DNA from: Eulemur rufifrons
Lineage: Eukaryota > Chordata > Mammalia > Primates > Lemuridae
Direction of reading: 5' to 3'
Length of the DNA: 64,000 nucleotides
Assembly (NCBI RefSeq): GCF_041146395.1
Contig: NC_090990.1
Coordinates: 43,534,001 to 43,598,000, forward strand
Both the position numbers and the translations under genes were made by a program. Position 1 is the stretch's first letter. The number at the start of each line of letters is the position of its first letter. Below are positions 32,100 to 41,289 of the stretch, piece after piece. Under the pieces are notes generated by a model. It searched no databases, was not told where the DNA came from, and worked only from the letters and a program-made list of their open reading frames with translations.

Positions 32100-33050
32100 C
32101 TGTGATGCTATAACTGGTACAAGCAGTCAAGGTCTGCTCACAAGGAGCTTACATTCTAGGGGAAAAAGGCAAAATATATATATATATATACATGCATACA
32201 TAACAAAAAACAATACAAAATCAGAGATGTATACTGTGCAGATTATTATCATAGGAAGTAACTGAAGCAAATTTAGAGTATGTCATCAGGAAAGGCTATT
32301 CTAAGAAGGTAACATTTGGGTTGTGATTTGAATGACAAGGAAAGAGCCAGCATCCAAGTTCAGAAGGAGTATTCCAGACAGGGAGAATAGCTCAGACAAA
32401 GGCCTGGGGTCAAAGCCCTGTGGGTAGAGCAGAGTAGAAAAGGGAGCAAATGAGGCAAGTTTGGGTCAGAGAGGTAGTTAGGCGACAGATCCCATGGGTT
32501 GTTTTTCTCTAAAGATTTTTTTTATATATATTCTACATGAAATATGAAGCCACTGGAAAATTTTAAGCAGGGAAGTGACATGATACATCTTTTGGAAAGA
32601 TTTCTCTAGCAGCTTTTTGGCAAGTGGATTGTATGCGGCAAAAGTGGAAGTGAATAGTAAATCAAACAAGAAGTAATGAGTGGCTTGGGCTAGGTCTGTA
32701 GCAGGGAGAACAAGGAAAAGTTAGAGAACGTGTATGCTTAGAGTAATGATGCACAGAACTAGCTGACAAATTTAATGCTGGAGGTGAGGAAAAGACAGAA
32801 ATCAAAAACAGCACACACATTTTTGGCTTGAGGAATTTTGTGAGCGGTGATGTTATTTCTGGGCAAGAGGAAAAATAGAGAAGTAGTCTGGAGGGTCAGG
32901 AATGGTCTTTTAGTCACATAAAATTTGAGATGACCTATTGACTTCCAAATGAGAAAGTCCAGTAGGCAATAAGCATTTAGATACACGAATCTAAGGTTCC
33001 CGAGGATATCAGGGTTAAAGAGGTGTATTTAAGAGTCATCCGTGTTTAGA
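32100..33050 (-). mobile_element. L2, long antisense copy
   Basis: 'aaggagcttacattctaggg', 'aatgacaaggaaagagccag', 'ggagtattccagacagggag', 'acaaaggcctggggtcaaag', 'gcagggaagtgacatgatac' and a further ORF2-side part are in antisense L2 order. A (TA)n run sits inside. Confidence 0.85.
32173..32190. repeat. (AT)n microsatellite
   Basis: About nine AT units within the L2 copy. Confidence 0.9.
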
Positions 33051-33084
33051 TGGCACTTGAAGCTTTAAGGCCAGTTAAGATCTT

Positions 33085-33255
33085 CTAAAACAGCATGTTA
33101 ACGAGCATTTGAATCACCTCGGGATCTTGTTAAAATGCAGATTCTGATGCAGTGGGTCTGGGGTAGGGCCTGCTAATGTGCATATCTAACAAGCTCCTCG
33201 GTGATGCAGGTGCTGCTGGTCTTCAGACCTCATCTTGCATAGCAAGAATCTAGAA
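33085..33255 (+). mobile_element. MER5A-type DNA transposon
   Basis: This is a hAT-Charlie non-autonomous element. 'ttgaatcacctcgggatctt', 'gttaaaatgcagattctgat', 'gtctggggtagggcctgcta' and 'gtgatgcaggtgctgctggt' appear in order. The terminal inverted repeats are eroded. Confidence 0.85.
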
Positions 33256-33860
33256 AGAATGAGCAGGTGGAGAGGTTGGCCCAGGACAGAGGCCTGTAAA
33301 ATCCCATGTCTAGAGCAGGTAAAGGAAGAACCAGTAAAGGAGGTGTTCCTCCTCCCCTCTCTCAAATTCTTTCTATTCTTCCTTCCACCCATAAACGTTT
33401 ATGAGACCAATTAGGCATCAGGAGTGGTGTTCAACAGTTTCTTATGTTCCTCTATCGACTGAAAGTTGCCAAACGTTAACTCAGTCTTTTATTCTGCAAG
33501 TACATTTCTCACTCCCTGCTGCTAAAGACCTTTCCGCTGAACTCAAAGTCTGTTTACCTGTTTCCAGAAATATCCAGATTAGAAATTTAAGAATGTAAAC
33601 ACCTGTTTGATGGGATCCCCTCAGGAGCCTTAACTACTTGTATGCAGATGGTATGGGGGTGCAGGAAAATGTGGGCAGAGGATGCTTTGGCTAAGCTTGA
33701 CCTTGGGGGCTAGAACAGCTGGGAATTTAGAAGTTCAGCCATTATCCAAATGCGGCCAAGTGTGGAGTAGCCCCTTCTAATTTCAGGAAAGAGGAGAAGC
33801 ATTGTTTCCTCCAAAGCCAGGCCTATGCTCCATCAAAACCAATACTGATTGTGCTTGACA
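33256..33860. other. No recognised feature
   Basis: Complex sequence with no assigned element, exon or RNA gene. Confidence 0.3.
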
Positions 33861-33864
33861 AGGC

Positions 33865-33888
33865 GGGGGGGGGGGGGGGCGGGGGGGG
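33865..33888 (+). repeat. Poly(G) run: G15-C-G8
   Basis: An uninterrupted G15, one C and a G8 stand on the plus strand, followed by a purine-rich stretch. This is a strong G-quadruplex-type sequence and also hard to sequence accurately. Confidence 0.9.
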
Positions 33889-33891
33889 AGA

Positions 33892-34300
33892 AGAAAGAAA
33901 GAAGCACAAGAGAAAAAAGCACCCCCCACCATCTAGTTAAGGAAAAACAACTCAGACTGAACATGACTCATCCGAAAGCAAACAAGTAAATTAAACCAGC
34001 CATGTCTCTGAATCAATCCAGTCCACCCCCTAGCCCAGTTACTAAATTGCATCTTGCTTACTCCTCAGCTCAAAAACAGAAAGGAAACAGAAGGTAGAGA
34101 TGAAGCCTGGATTTATGTACAAAGAAAACGGTGGTGATAAAAGACAGGGCTTTGAAAAGCAATCAAAGCTGCCAGCCTCCCAACTGAGAACTGTTTAAAA
34201 TAGCACCATCAAATAAGAGCTGCATGTATACCAGTCAAATCCTAAGATACCCTTTGGACATGATTTTCAGAATGCCAGAATAGTGTGGCTATGTCTCCTT
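33892..34300. other. No recognised feature
   Basis: Complex A-rich sequence. No known repeat or coding signal. Confidence 0.3.
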
Positions 34301-34307
34301 GTCTCCT

Positions 34308-34313
<6 letters not shown>

Positions 34314-34365
<52 letters not shown>

Positions 34366-34413
34366 ACACACACACACACACACACACACAGACACACACA
34401 CACACACACACGC
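34314..34413. repeat. (TC)n(CA)n compound microsatellite
   Basis: A (TC)13-type run switches to about 35 CA units broken by two GA interruptions. The short frame over it (Ser/Leu then Thr/His) is an artefact. Confidence 0.97.
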
Positions 34414-34629
34414 AGAGTCAAAGGCTGCTGGGATCTGGGTTAGGTATGAAGACAGGAAAGTGAGCTTGAGATCAACGATTTAACAAGATGTTGGGTAGGA
34501 TGGAGAGAGGAAAGGATATATCATTTTGTTAGCTCTTGATTCCGTTCCCTCCACTTTTTAATAACATGAATGTCTTGCCCATTTAGAGGACTTTTTAGAG
34601 TGAAAATCAATTTCATACACATGATCCTA

Positions 34630-34820
34630 GGTAAGCCTTCTTACCACACCTGTGAAGGAAGTCAGAAATGTTACCCCTCTTGTTTTCATATATGAAGAAA
34701 CTAAGAGACTCAGAGATATAATAGGAATTGTCTAAAGTTACTTTGCAAATCAATGAGAAAGCCAGGACATAAACCAAGGGTTCTGGTGCTCATGTTCAGT
34801 ATACTTTCCACTATTTCACA
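34630..34820 (-). mobile_element. MIR SINE (antisense)
   Basis: 'tatatgaagaaactaagaga', 'ctcagagatataataggaat' and 'aagccaggacataaaccaag' are in antisense order. Confidence 0.75.
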
Positions 34821-35274
34821 CTAACTTTAAACTTTTGGTTAAAGATGTGAAAAGCAACAGCTTTGTTCTTAGGATATGGCCAAGCTTGTGTATCCACCAC
34901 CTCAAAGTGCATTGAGTTCTCAGCTGTGGGACAGCTCCTCATTCTAGCATGTGAAGTCAGTACATCTATTGCCCAGTGTTGGTATGCCAAGGCTGTGCTA
35001 GCTACAGCACGGGAGACAGACAAACTCAAGATGTACCTAGCACATGGCCCAGCATGCTTTAGTAGTCAACAGATGTTGACTCGTGGGAGGAGGTATGACA
35101 GGAGTTATGACAGGTAGTGAGAGGGGGAGAGTGATGATGACAATGAACGACAGTAGTGTGTTCCTTCATTCAACTAGTATTTTACATTCCTGGCCCAGTG
35201 TCGGCACCGGAAGAAGATGATGATAAAGATGATGGTGGCAGTGATGTTGATCATGATGGAGAGAACTATCAATT
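34821..35274. other. Unassigned; GAT-rich patch near 35210-35260
   Basis: A patch of GAT/GATG-type units is visible at 35213-35261. No gene or named repeat was recognised. Confidence 0.35.
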
Positions 35275-35440
35275 ATGGTGCTCAAAGAGCTCAAGTCTGG
35301 AAGTTAAAATGGTCTAGGTCCAAATTCCAGCTTCATCAGTTACTGGCTGAGGGACTTTAGGCAAAGTGATTCATCCTCCCTCGAGCTTCAGCTTACTCCT
35401 CTCTCAGTTCAGGTGATATAAACTGTCTTTCTTGCTCTTA
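35275..35440 (+). mobile_element. MIR SINE
   Basis: 'gtccaaattccagcttcatc', 'agttactggctgagggactt' and 'gcaaagtgattcatcctccc' are sense MIR. Confidence 0.75.
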
Positions 35441-35449
35441 CTAGGTTGT

Positions 35450-35800
35450 TTACCCCATGTCATCAAACTGAGCACCTACCCTGCACCAGCCATGGCGCTC
35501 AGTGCTGAGGACATAGAGATGAACAAGACCCCACCCCTGCCCTTAGAAGGCCGTGTTCTAGTGGGGAGGACGGCTACATTCCAATACCTACCGTAAGCTA
35601 CCTGTGAAAATGGCAGGTCTGTACAATGTGTTCTGGGAGCACAGAGGAAGGTCTGATTAAGTCCACCTGGATACAAAGGAATAATTCAAGGAGGAGTCAC
35701 TTGAGGTGAAGCAAGTAGGATGTTTACAGGTCAAGGAGAGAACAGTGAATGCATAGTCTCAGGAACTTGAAACAGTGGCGTATTGTGGGAACAGCAAGCT
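35450..35800 (-). mobile_element. L2 3' end (antisense)
   Basis: 'gagcacctaccctgcaccag', 'cagtgctgaggacatagaga' and 'tgaacaagaccccacccctg' are antisense L2. Confidence 0.75.
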
Positions 35801-36229
35801 GCTGTTTTTGACTATAAAACACATTTGTGGGTGTGAAGATGTTCTCTAATCCATAAAGCACCATCTCTGCACACTTAGGGGCGCATTGCATTTATATAGA
35901 TCCATGACCATCACGAAGCACTGAGACTAAGTCCTGTCTTGTGGCCTTTTCATCTTTATATCTGCTGTTAGCCTACTTTCTGCTGCAGTTTCTGGAAAAA
36001 CACAGCCTTCTTTCCACAACCATGAGGCTGGACTCCTTCAAGCAAAGAAGACAGAACACGTAAGATTTTGTGAAAGGATGCAGAGGAATCACTCAGAGAC
36101 ACACAGCAAGAAGGTGGGCTGCTCAAGCTGCCAGCAGGAGCAATTGAGAACATTAGTGGAAAGTCAGATGCTGTGCTAATAAGAGGGCCCGGGCACAGGA
36201 GAAATCACATAGGACCTATAGGAACTTAT
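35801..36229. other. No recognised feature
   Basis: No element assigned. Confidence 0.3.
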
Positions 36230-36480
36230 TTGCTGATATAAAAATAATACATATTCCTTATGGAATATTTGGAAATACAGCAAAATAAAAAGAATACTCA
36301 AAATCTCCTCACTTAAACAACTTTGAAATTTTTTAACTTTTTGTTTTTTACAAAACTGAAATTATTCTAAATAAATTGCTTTGTAACCAGCCTTATTTCA
36401 ATTCAAACTATTTTGTGAACATTTTTCCCATGTCATGAGATTCCCCTACAAGATGATTTTTTACATTTTGAAATATTTCA
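36230..36480. repeat. Ancient repeat, family C, copy 2
   Basis: 'tggaatatttggaaatacag', 'caaaataaaaag' and 'ttgtgaacatttttcccatg' resemble the arrangement at 8690-8950. The family name is uncertain. Confidence 0.4.
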
Positions 36481-36844
36481 GATATAAAAGATGCTTTAAA
36501 ATTAACATAATGAATGCCCATGTACCCACTTTCCACCCTAAGAAGTGAAATGCTGGGGTGTTTGTCATGATTGCTGCGGCTGCTGAGCTGCAAGGAGGCA
36601 GACTACGGTCCCTTCTGGAAGACTTTAGCTTTAGCCCTTGGTCTGTCTGCCTGGGGCCTGCCTGCTCCTTCAGTACCAGAGGCTGCCATGCTGGCGCAGT
36701 CAAGCCGTGGAGAGCTAGGTCTAGGGCTGCCCCCACTAGATGCTTTACCGCTCTCCTGCATATGGGACCTCCAATTGGCTCTCACTGCATCCACCAACCC
36801 CCACTAGAGTCCAGTGCCCCCACGTCCTTGCCTATGACTCTATT
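36481..36844. other. Unassigned, GC-moderate sequence
   Basis: Several overlapping frames of 64-117 residues occur on both strands with no domain and no Kozak or splice support. They are probably chance frames in GC-richer DNA. Confidence 0.3.
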
Positions 36845-36954
36845 GACCTGTATTTTCAGGGCAGGGGCCTTGTCTTTCCTGTTTATTCCAACACCTACCA
36901 TGGTGTTGTAAGTGCCTATGAAAAGAGGGTGGCAGGCACTTGCTACCTCTGGGC
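36845..36954 (+). mobile_element. L2 3' end fragment
   Basis: 'agggcaggggccttgtcttt' and 'ccaacacctaccatggtgtt' are the L2 terminus. Confidence 0.65.
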
Positions 36955-37205
36955 AGGATAACCTAGAGATTAAGAATTTAAGCTCTGTGTAAGAGTTCAG
37001 CAAAAAGCAATTAAGTACCCCGTGATAATCAATTGGCTATATGGGATTTACAATAAAATATTTGTATCTTGTTGGAAAAAAAAGAATATGAGCTCTGAAA
37101 TCAGACTCTCTGGTTTTCAGTCTCAGCTCTACCATTTACTTATTATTTAACTCTCTAAGCCTCAGTTGCTTCATTAATAAAATGGAGAGAATCCTATCTG
37201 CCCTC
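36955..37205 (+). mobile_element. MIR SINE interrupted by a small retrocopy
   Basis: The MIR runs from about 36955 to 36987 ('agattaagaatttaagctct') and resumes at 37098 ('aaatcagactctctggtttt', 'cagctctaccatttacttat', 'gcctcagttgcttcattaat'). The interrupting 94 bp is described separately. Confidence 0.8.
36988..37081 (+). pseudogene. 5'-truncated retrocopy of a polyadenylated RNA
   Basis: A 94-bp insert splits a MIR. It ends in an AATAAA signal (37052-37057), 18 further bases and an A-run. The flanks carry a 16-bp duplication, 'aagaatttaagctctg' (36972-36987) and 'aagaatatgagctctg' (37082-37097), with 14 of 16 identical. Signal, spacing, tail and duplication are the hallmarks of L1-mediated retrotransposition of an mRNA or non-coding RNA 3' end. 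The parent transcript is not recognised. An unknown SINE or L1 3' end is a weaker alternative. Confidence 0.7.
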
Positions 37206-37209
37206 TCTG

Positions 37210-37769
37210 CTACTCTTAACCTTTGAGGCCAATATCCCCACTCCTGTGGCCCCTCCGTTGTGACCCTAACATCACATCATCTAAGATCCATTCGTTTGGG
37301 AAAATCGTATTTCTGTGGAATGTTGAACCAGCTCACTGAACCAGCTCATACATGCTCCCTTCTCCTAGGAACGGCCCCACCTGAGTGAGGTTTGGCATTT
37401 AAATTTCCTCAACCCCTGGCCATAGCTGATCCAGAGGTGCCATCTGAGCCAAGCTGGGTTAATGATTCTCTTCTCTGAAATTTAAAAAATTACCCAACAT
37501 GCCAAGATTGGTCCCTCCTAGGGGCAGATGCTCAAAGATGAAAAACTCAAGAAGTTTCCCATTATGTTTCCAGGATTTCCCAACCCACGAGGGTGGGAGA
37601 CTGACCTATAGTGAGAGTAAATGAAATTAAGACATGAAAAGAAGCAGTCTTTGAGCCTGTGTTCTAGGAGTCCCTGAGGCCCAGTTGCATCCCTGTGCTT
37701 CCTGAATGTTGGTAGTTAGACCATTCCTTGGATTCACTAGGCCAATAAATGCTTTGCTTGCTTATGTTC
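37210..37769 (+). repeat. Probable ancient LTR-like repeat, unnamed
   Basis: 'gccaataaatgctttgcttg' (37740) near the end resembles an LTR polyadenylation region, and the body contains 'cctgagtgaggtttggcatt'. This is partial recognition only and the family is unknown. Confidence 0.3.
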
Positions 37770-37782
37770 AAATTTTCTTTTT

Positions 37783-37884
37783 AGGTGGTACATGGGAACG
37801 TATGTAACCTGCAATTCTGTATCCCCCATAACAATAAGATGAAATAAAAAAAAGAAAGGTAAAAAAAAAAAAGGTAAAAAAAAA
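37783..37884 (+). mobile_element. Very short young L1 3' end with complex A-tail
   Basis: About 55 bp of L1 3' UTR end ('ctgtatcccccataacaata', then 'aagatgaaataaaa') is followed by A-runs separated by 'gaaaggt' and 'ggt'. The 13-bp duplication 'aaattttcttttt' flanks it perfectly at 37770-37782 and 37885-37897. The wording parallels the L1 end at 46070-46110. Confidence 0.75.
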
Positions 37885-37916
37885 AAATTTTCTTTTTGTC
37901 ACTTATAGCTGAATGA

Positions 37917-37950
37917 GACAGAGAGAGAGGGAGAGAGAGAGAGCGAGACT
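37917..37950. repeat. (GA)n-rich tract
   Basis: Imperfect GA units with single G and C interruptions. Confidence 0.85.
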
Positions 37951-38024
37951 ATTATCCCAATTCAATACCCCTAGAAAGGACAAGGCATTCAATCAGTGAC
38001 ATCTTAGAGTAAATTAGAATCAGA

Positions 38025-38150
38025 GAATTTCAAATGCAGAAAGGACCTTAGACCTAATCAAGTCCAACCTTCTCATTTACCCATGAGAAAACTGCAGTCC
38101 AAGGAGGGTTGAGCTTGCCCACATCACTCTGGGGAAAGGCAGAATTACAA
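38025..38150 (-). repeat. MIR-like ancient SINE piece, copy 1
   Basis: 'ggaccttagacctaatcaag', 'tccaaccttctcatttaccc' and 'atgagaaaactgcagtccaa' form a recurrent mammalian pattern. A similar piece lies at 38532-38690. Confidence 0.5.
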
Positions 38151-38531
38151 TGTATAAATCAGCTCAGGCTACCATAACAAAATACCATAAACTGGGTACT
38201 TAAACAACAGAAATTTATTTTCTCATATTTCTGGAGGCGGGAAGTTCAAGATCAAGGTCCAGCAGGGTTCAGTTTCTGCTGAGGGTCCACTCCCCCCAGT
38301 TTATAGACAGCCGTCTCCTTGTTGTGTCCTGACATGACAGATACAGAGAGAAAGCAAGCTCTCTGATGTCTCTTCTTATAAGAGAACTAATCCCATCAGA
38401 TCAGGGCCCCACCCTCATGACCTCCTATAACCCTACCTACCTCCCAAAGGCCCCATCTCCAAATACTATCACATTCAATGTTAAGGCTTCAACATATGAT
38501 TTTGGTGGGGGAGCACAATTCAATCTATAAC
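38151..38531 (-). mobile_element. MaLR-like LTR, antisense
   Basis: Antisense counterpart of the LTR at 28127-28803: 'caaaataccataaactgggt', 'aacagaaatttattttctca', 'ttataagagaactaatccca', 'ctcccaaaggccccatctcc' and 'caacatatgattttggtggg'. It starts TG and ends near 'tctataac'. Uninterrupted, about 380 bp. Confidence 0.7.
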
Positions 38532-38690
38532 CTTTAGAATTTATAGCACTGGAAAGATCATCTAATCCAAATTCTTTATTTGCAAGTAGTGGAGAATTAC
38601 GGACCAAGTGGATATAGAGATTTCCCAAGGACCTATAGTGACCTAGTGGCAGATTTGCCTGCTGGATTATTCTCTGATAGAATAAAAAAA
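38532..38690 (-). repeat. MIR-like ancient SINE piece, copy 2
   Basis: 'gcactggaaagatcatctaa' and 'tccaaattctttatttgcaa' repeat the theme of 38025-38150 on the other side of the LTR. Confidence 0.45.
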
Positions 38691-38779
38691 TCTAGGGGCA
38701 GCAAGAACAATGTGAAGTTCCAGGGAAGCCACTGGTGTGGCCTGGTCATGGGGAGAGAATAACGATAAAGAAGTAAAAA

Positions 38780-39060
38780 CAACTGAATTCAGCCCATTCT
38801 GCAAACTCGCAATTTTGTTAGGGGGAAGCAAGCGGATTGGCACAAGTTAGCGTACAGGTTAGAGGACTTTGCAAGCCTTGCCCTTTTCCTCATCCTTCTG
38901 CAGCCAACCACCAGGCAGCAATCATTTGTCCGCTCCATCGGCCCTGAGTATTTGGATATGCAAATCAACTGTGTCCATGCATAATTAAGACAGACACTGT
39001 GGAAAGTTTCATTTTCCAGGGGAAAGGCTGCCAGACGGCTGGAAAGAAAGGTCAGCATGG
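38780..39060. promoter_or_regulatory. Candidate conserved non-coding block
   Basis: It is repeat-free and packs 'ggatatgcaaatcaac' (octamer-type, about 38954), 'catgcataattaag' (about 38976), 'cagcaatcatttgtcc' and several CpGs. The 89-residue minus-strand frame has no domain. An enhancer function is inferred only. Confidence 0.33.
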
Positions 39061-39739
39061 ATCGCTGCCTTACTTTTTTGTCTCAGACTGTGCCTTCTCC
39101 TGCCTTTTGTTCTCTTCTGTTGGCTGCACGGGAGAGCCTTGGGGGTAGCCCTTGCCCCGATCCTAGGCCTGGAGAGACCCTAGGGCTTTCCACAGGACTG
39201 AGCTTGGATGGAGTATTTTCTACCTCAAATAAGAGCACAGGTAGTCGCTGCACGCCTGAAGGCAGCAGTTTGCCCTCTTTCTGGAGTCAGTAGATTCAGG
39301 TTATGACTCAGGAGGAAGGAGTTATTTCGGAAGGACCAACACTCAGGGAATGTTTACGGAGGTAGCATGTGCAGATCATGAAGCCATTGCCTCCCAATCC
39401 CAAACACACCTTTAATGCACTGCCCTGTGACTGGAACTGGGACTCTAACCTCTGAGGAGGCGTGAAGACATTGGCTGGGGAGCATGAAGAAAGGTTGGAA
39501 CCTGAAACCAACTGCTGCTGGAACCAGCCACAACTCCAGGGCAGTGAGCTACTGCTGGGGTAACACAGACAAGACTAGCAAACAAACTGGGAGCAGAAAG
39601 TCCTCCCCCTTGCAACCTCCCAGCAGGAAGCTAGCAGGAAACCAGCCAAAGACAGAGAAACGCATTTTCCTGGTCCCAATCCCAGCATGGCATAACAGAG
39701 AAAAAAATTGTTGGCTCAGAGCTGAGAGACAATAATAGC
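39061..39739. other. No recognised repeat
   Basis: Complex, GC-moderate sequence. Short frames have no domain. Confidence 0.3.
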
Positions 39740-40410
39740 TTAATAACTGGCGTGGTCCACCCCTTGGCTACTCAGCATGCACACCCACCCTTCTGCACAT
39801 ATTTGAACTTGCTTCTCAAACTTGGTCACAGTTACTCCTGAATATTCTGCAAATGAAACACTGCATTGTCATGTTAATCACCAATCTTCTTCCTTATATG
39901 AAATAATAAGGAAGAGAGAAATAAGGAAGAGTCTGTATTTATATAGTGTGTGTGTGAGACAGAGTATGTGAACATATTCATAACAAATAAGGAAAAACTC
40001 CTCATCATTTCTACCATCCTTGCTTCTGTGACTGGTCAAAGGCCACAGTTGATATCCATAACTCCTTTCTTCTCTGTTACTATGTTTCCTTTGATTTCAG
40101 CCAGGACCTTACCTGGTTGGGTTCTTTATCTTACAGAGTGACCCAAATCTTCATTCTACCACTTCATAATAACTCACAACCTGCAACCTTTCTGACACCC
40201 ATATCCGTAAGCAAATTTCGTATCTTTTCCAAGGTGATATTTCATATTTATTGCAGTAATCACCTACCTTTGTTACACCAACACTGCTTCCTCACCTTAC
40301 ACCTATGGCTTTTCTGGGGGTTCCCTTATTATTAACAGAGTAGGCAAAAAGTCAGGCCTGTTCGAGTGTAGAACTAGAAAATATTGTAAAGGGCTAACAG
40401 CCTATTTCAG
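39740..40410 (+). mobile_element. Probable ERVL-type internal remnant, upstream part
   Basis: Non-coding today. The words 'cttctcaaacttggtcacag', 'aaaggccacagttgatatcc' and 'ccaggaccttacctggttgg' feel like ERVL-class internal sequence upstream of the clearer pol remnant at 41290. This is a lower-confidence extension of that element. Confidence 0.4.
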
Positions 40411-40414
40411 CTTC

Positions 40415-40848
40415 TGTATCCATGGCTTGCTTGCTTGATGCTTAGCTTGGCATAACAGGCTTCAGAAAAAATTGAGAAAAACAAGGCCCCAGGGAGGCAA
40501 CCGCAAGTTATTTCCCGATAGAGGACTAGGGGTCCCGGGGCTCCAACCGACCAATTAGATAAAAAGGGCAAGGTATGATCAGTGTGTGTACAGCTTGTGT
40601 GAGGCGTGTGTTTCCTGATATCGCTTGTAAACCAGAGACCAGAGTCTTGTAAACAGCCAAGAGTATAAAAACTCATCTTATACCGCAAGGCGGGGTCCTG
40701 GTTCATGGAGAGGCCACTGCATTGGTGCTCTGGGACGGGGACCCTAGCTTGAGCTAGCAAATAAAACTCCTTTGCCGTTTGCAACCTTGGTCTCTGATTC
40801 CTTGTTCCGAGGGTCTAGGGGAACCGGATCGAACACGAGAAGGAATCA
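40415..40848 (+). mobile_element. Young LTR (solo), inserted in older ERVL remnant
   Basis: A solo LTR with promoter-like anatomy: a CCAAT-type word near 40548, TATAAAA at 40664-40670, AATAAA at 40760-40765, then a U5-like T/C-rich part ('gcaaccttggtctctgattc'). Proposed ends are TG at 40415 and CA at 40848, with a 5-bp duplication gcttc/acttc (one mismatch). Relatively many CpGs and intact signals suggest it is younger than its surroundings. An ERV1/gammaretroviral origin is likely but unproven. No primer-binding site or gag/pol follows. Confidence 0.6.
40664..40670 (+). promoter_or_regulatory. TATA box of the solo LTR
   Basis: TATAAAA lies 90 bp upstream of the AATAAA signal, a normal U3/R arrangement. 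Activity in the host is untested. Confidence 0.6.
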
Positions 40849-40884
40849 ACTTCACATATTAGTGTAGAATGAAAGTATATTGCT

Positions 40885-41226
40885 GGCCAGGTGTGATGGC
40901 TCACACCTGTAATCCTAGCACTCTGGGAGGCCGAGGCAGGAGGACCACTCGAGGTCAGGAGTTCAAGATCAGCCTGAGCAAGAGCAAGACCCCGTCTCTA
41001 CTAAAAAATAGAAGGAAATTAACCGGACAACTAAAAATATATAGAAAAAGTTAGCCGGGCATGGTGGTGCATGCTTGTAGTCCTAGCTACTCGGGAGGCT
41101 GAGGCAGGAGGATCACTTGAACCCAGGAGTTTGAGGTTGCTGTGAGCTAGGCTGACGCCACGGCAGTCTAGCCCAGGCAACAGAGTGAGACTCTGTCTCA
41201 AAAAAAAAAAAAAGAAAGAAAGAAAG
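40885..41226 (+). mobile_element. Alu SINE, lemur-type with long linker
   Basis: This is a dimeric Alu with the extended middle linker ('aaccggacaactaaaaatat' before the right arm) and the 'gctaggctgacgccacggca' right arm. The tail is A13 followed by (AAAG)n. The 13-bp duplication 'aaagtatattgct' (40872-40884) matches 'aaagaatattgct' (41227-41239), so part of the AAAG tail is shared with the duplication. Confidence 0.95.
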
Positions 41227-41289
41227 AAAGAATATTGCTTCTACATAATAGCACTACTTACTTGAGTGTCTCATATCAATGCCCACAAG

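Noticed and set aside
34283..34483. Ser/Leu and Thr/His repeat frame
   Set aside because: Direct translation of the (TC)n(CA)n microsatellite.
36558..36911. 117-residue frame and its overlapping partners
   Set aside because: Frames on both strands use the same bases, run into an L2 end, and have no recognisable motif.
40407..40784. 125-residue minus-strand frame
   Set aside because: It lies almost entirely in the antisense of a solo LTR and has no retroviral or host domain.
40359..40835. Alternative LTR ends using an inverted 'tgttcga'/'tcgaaca' pair
   Set aside because: No matching target-site duplication flanks these positions, and the left part appears to belong to the older surrounding element.
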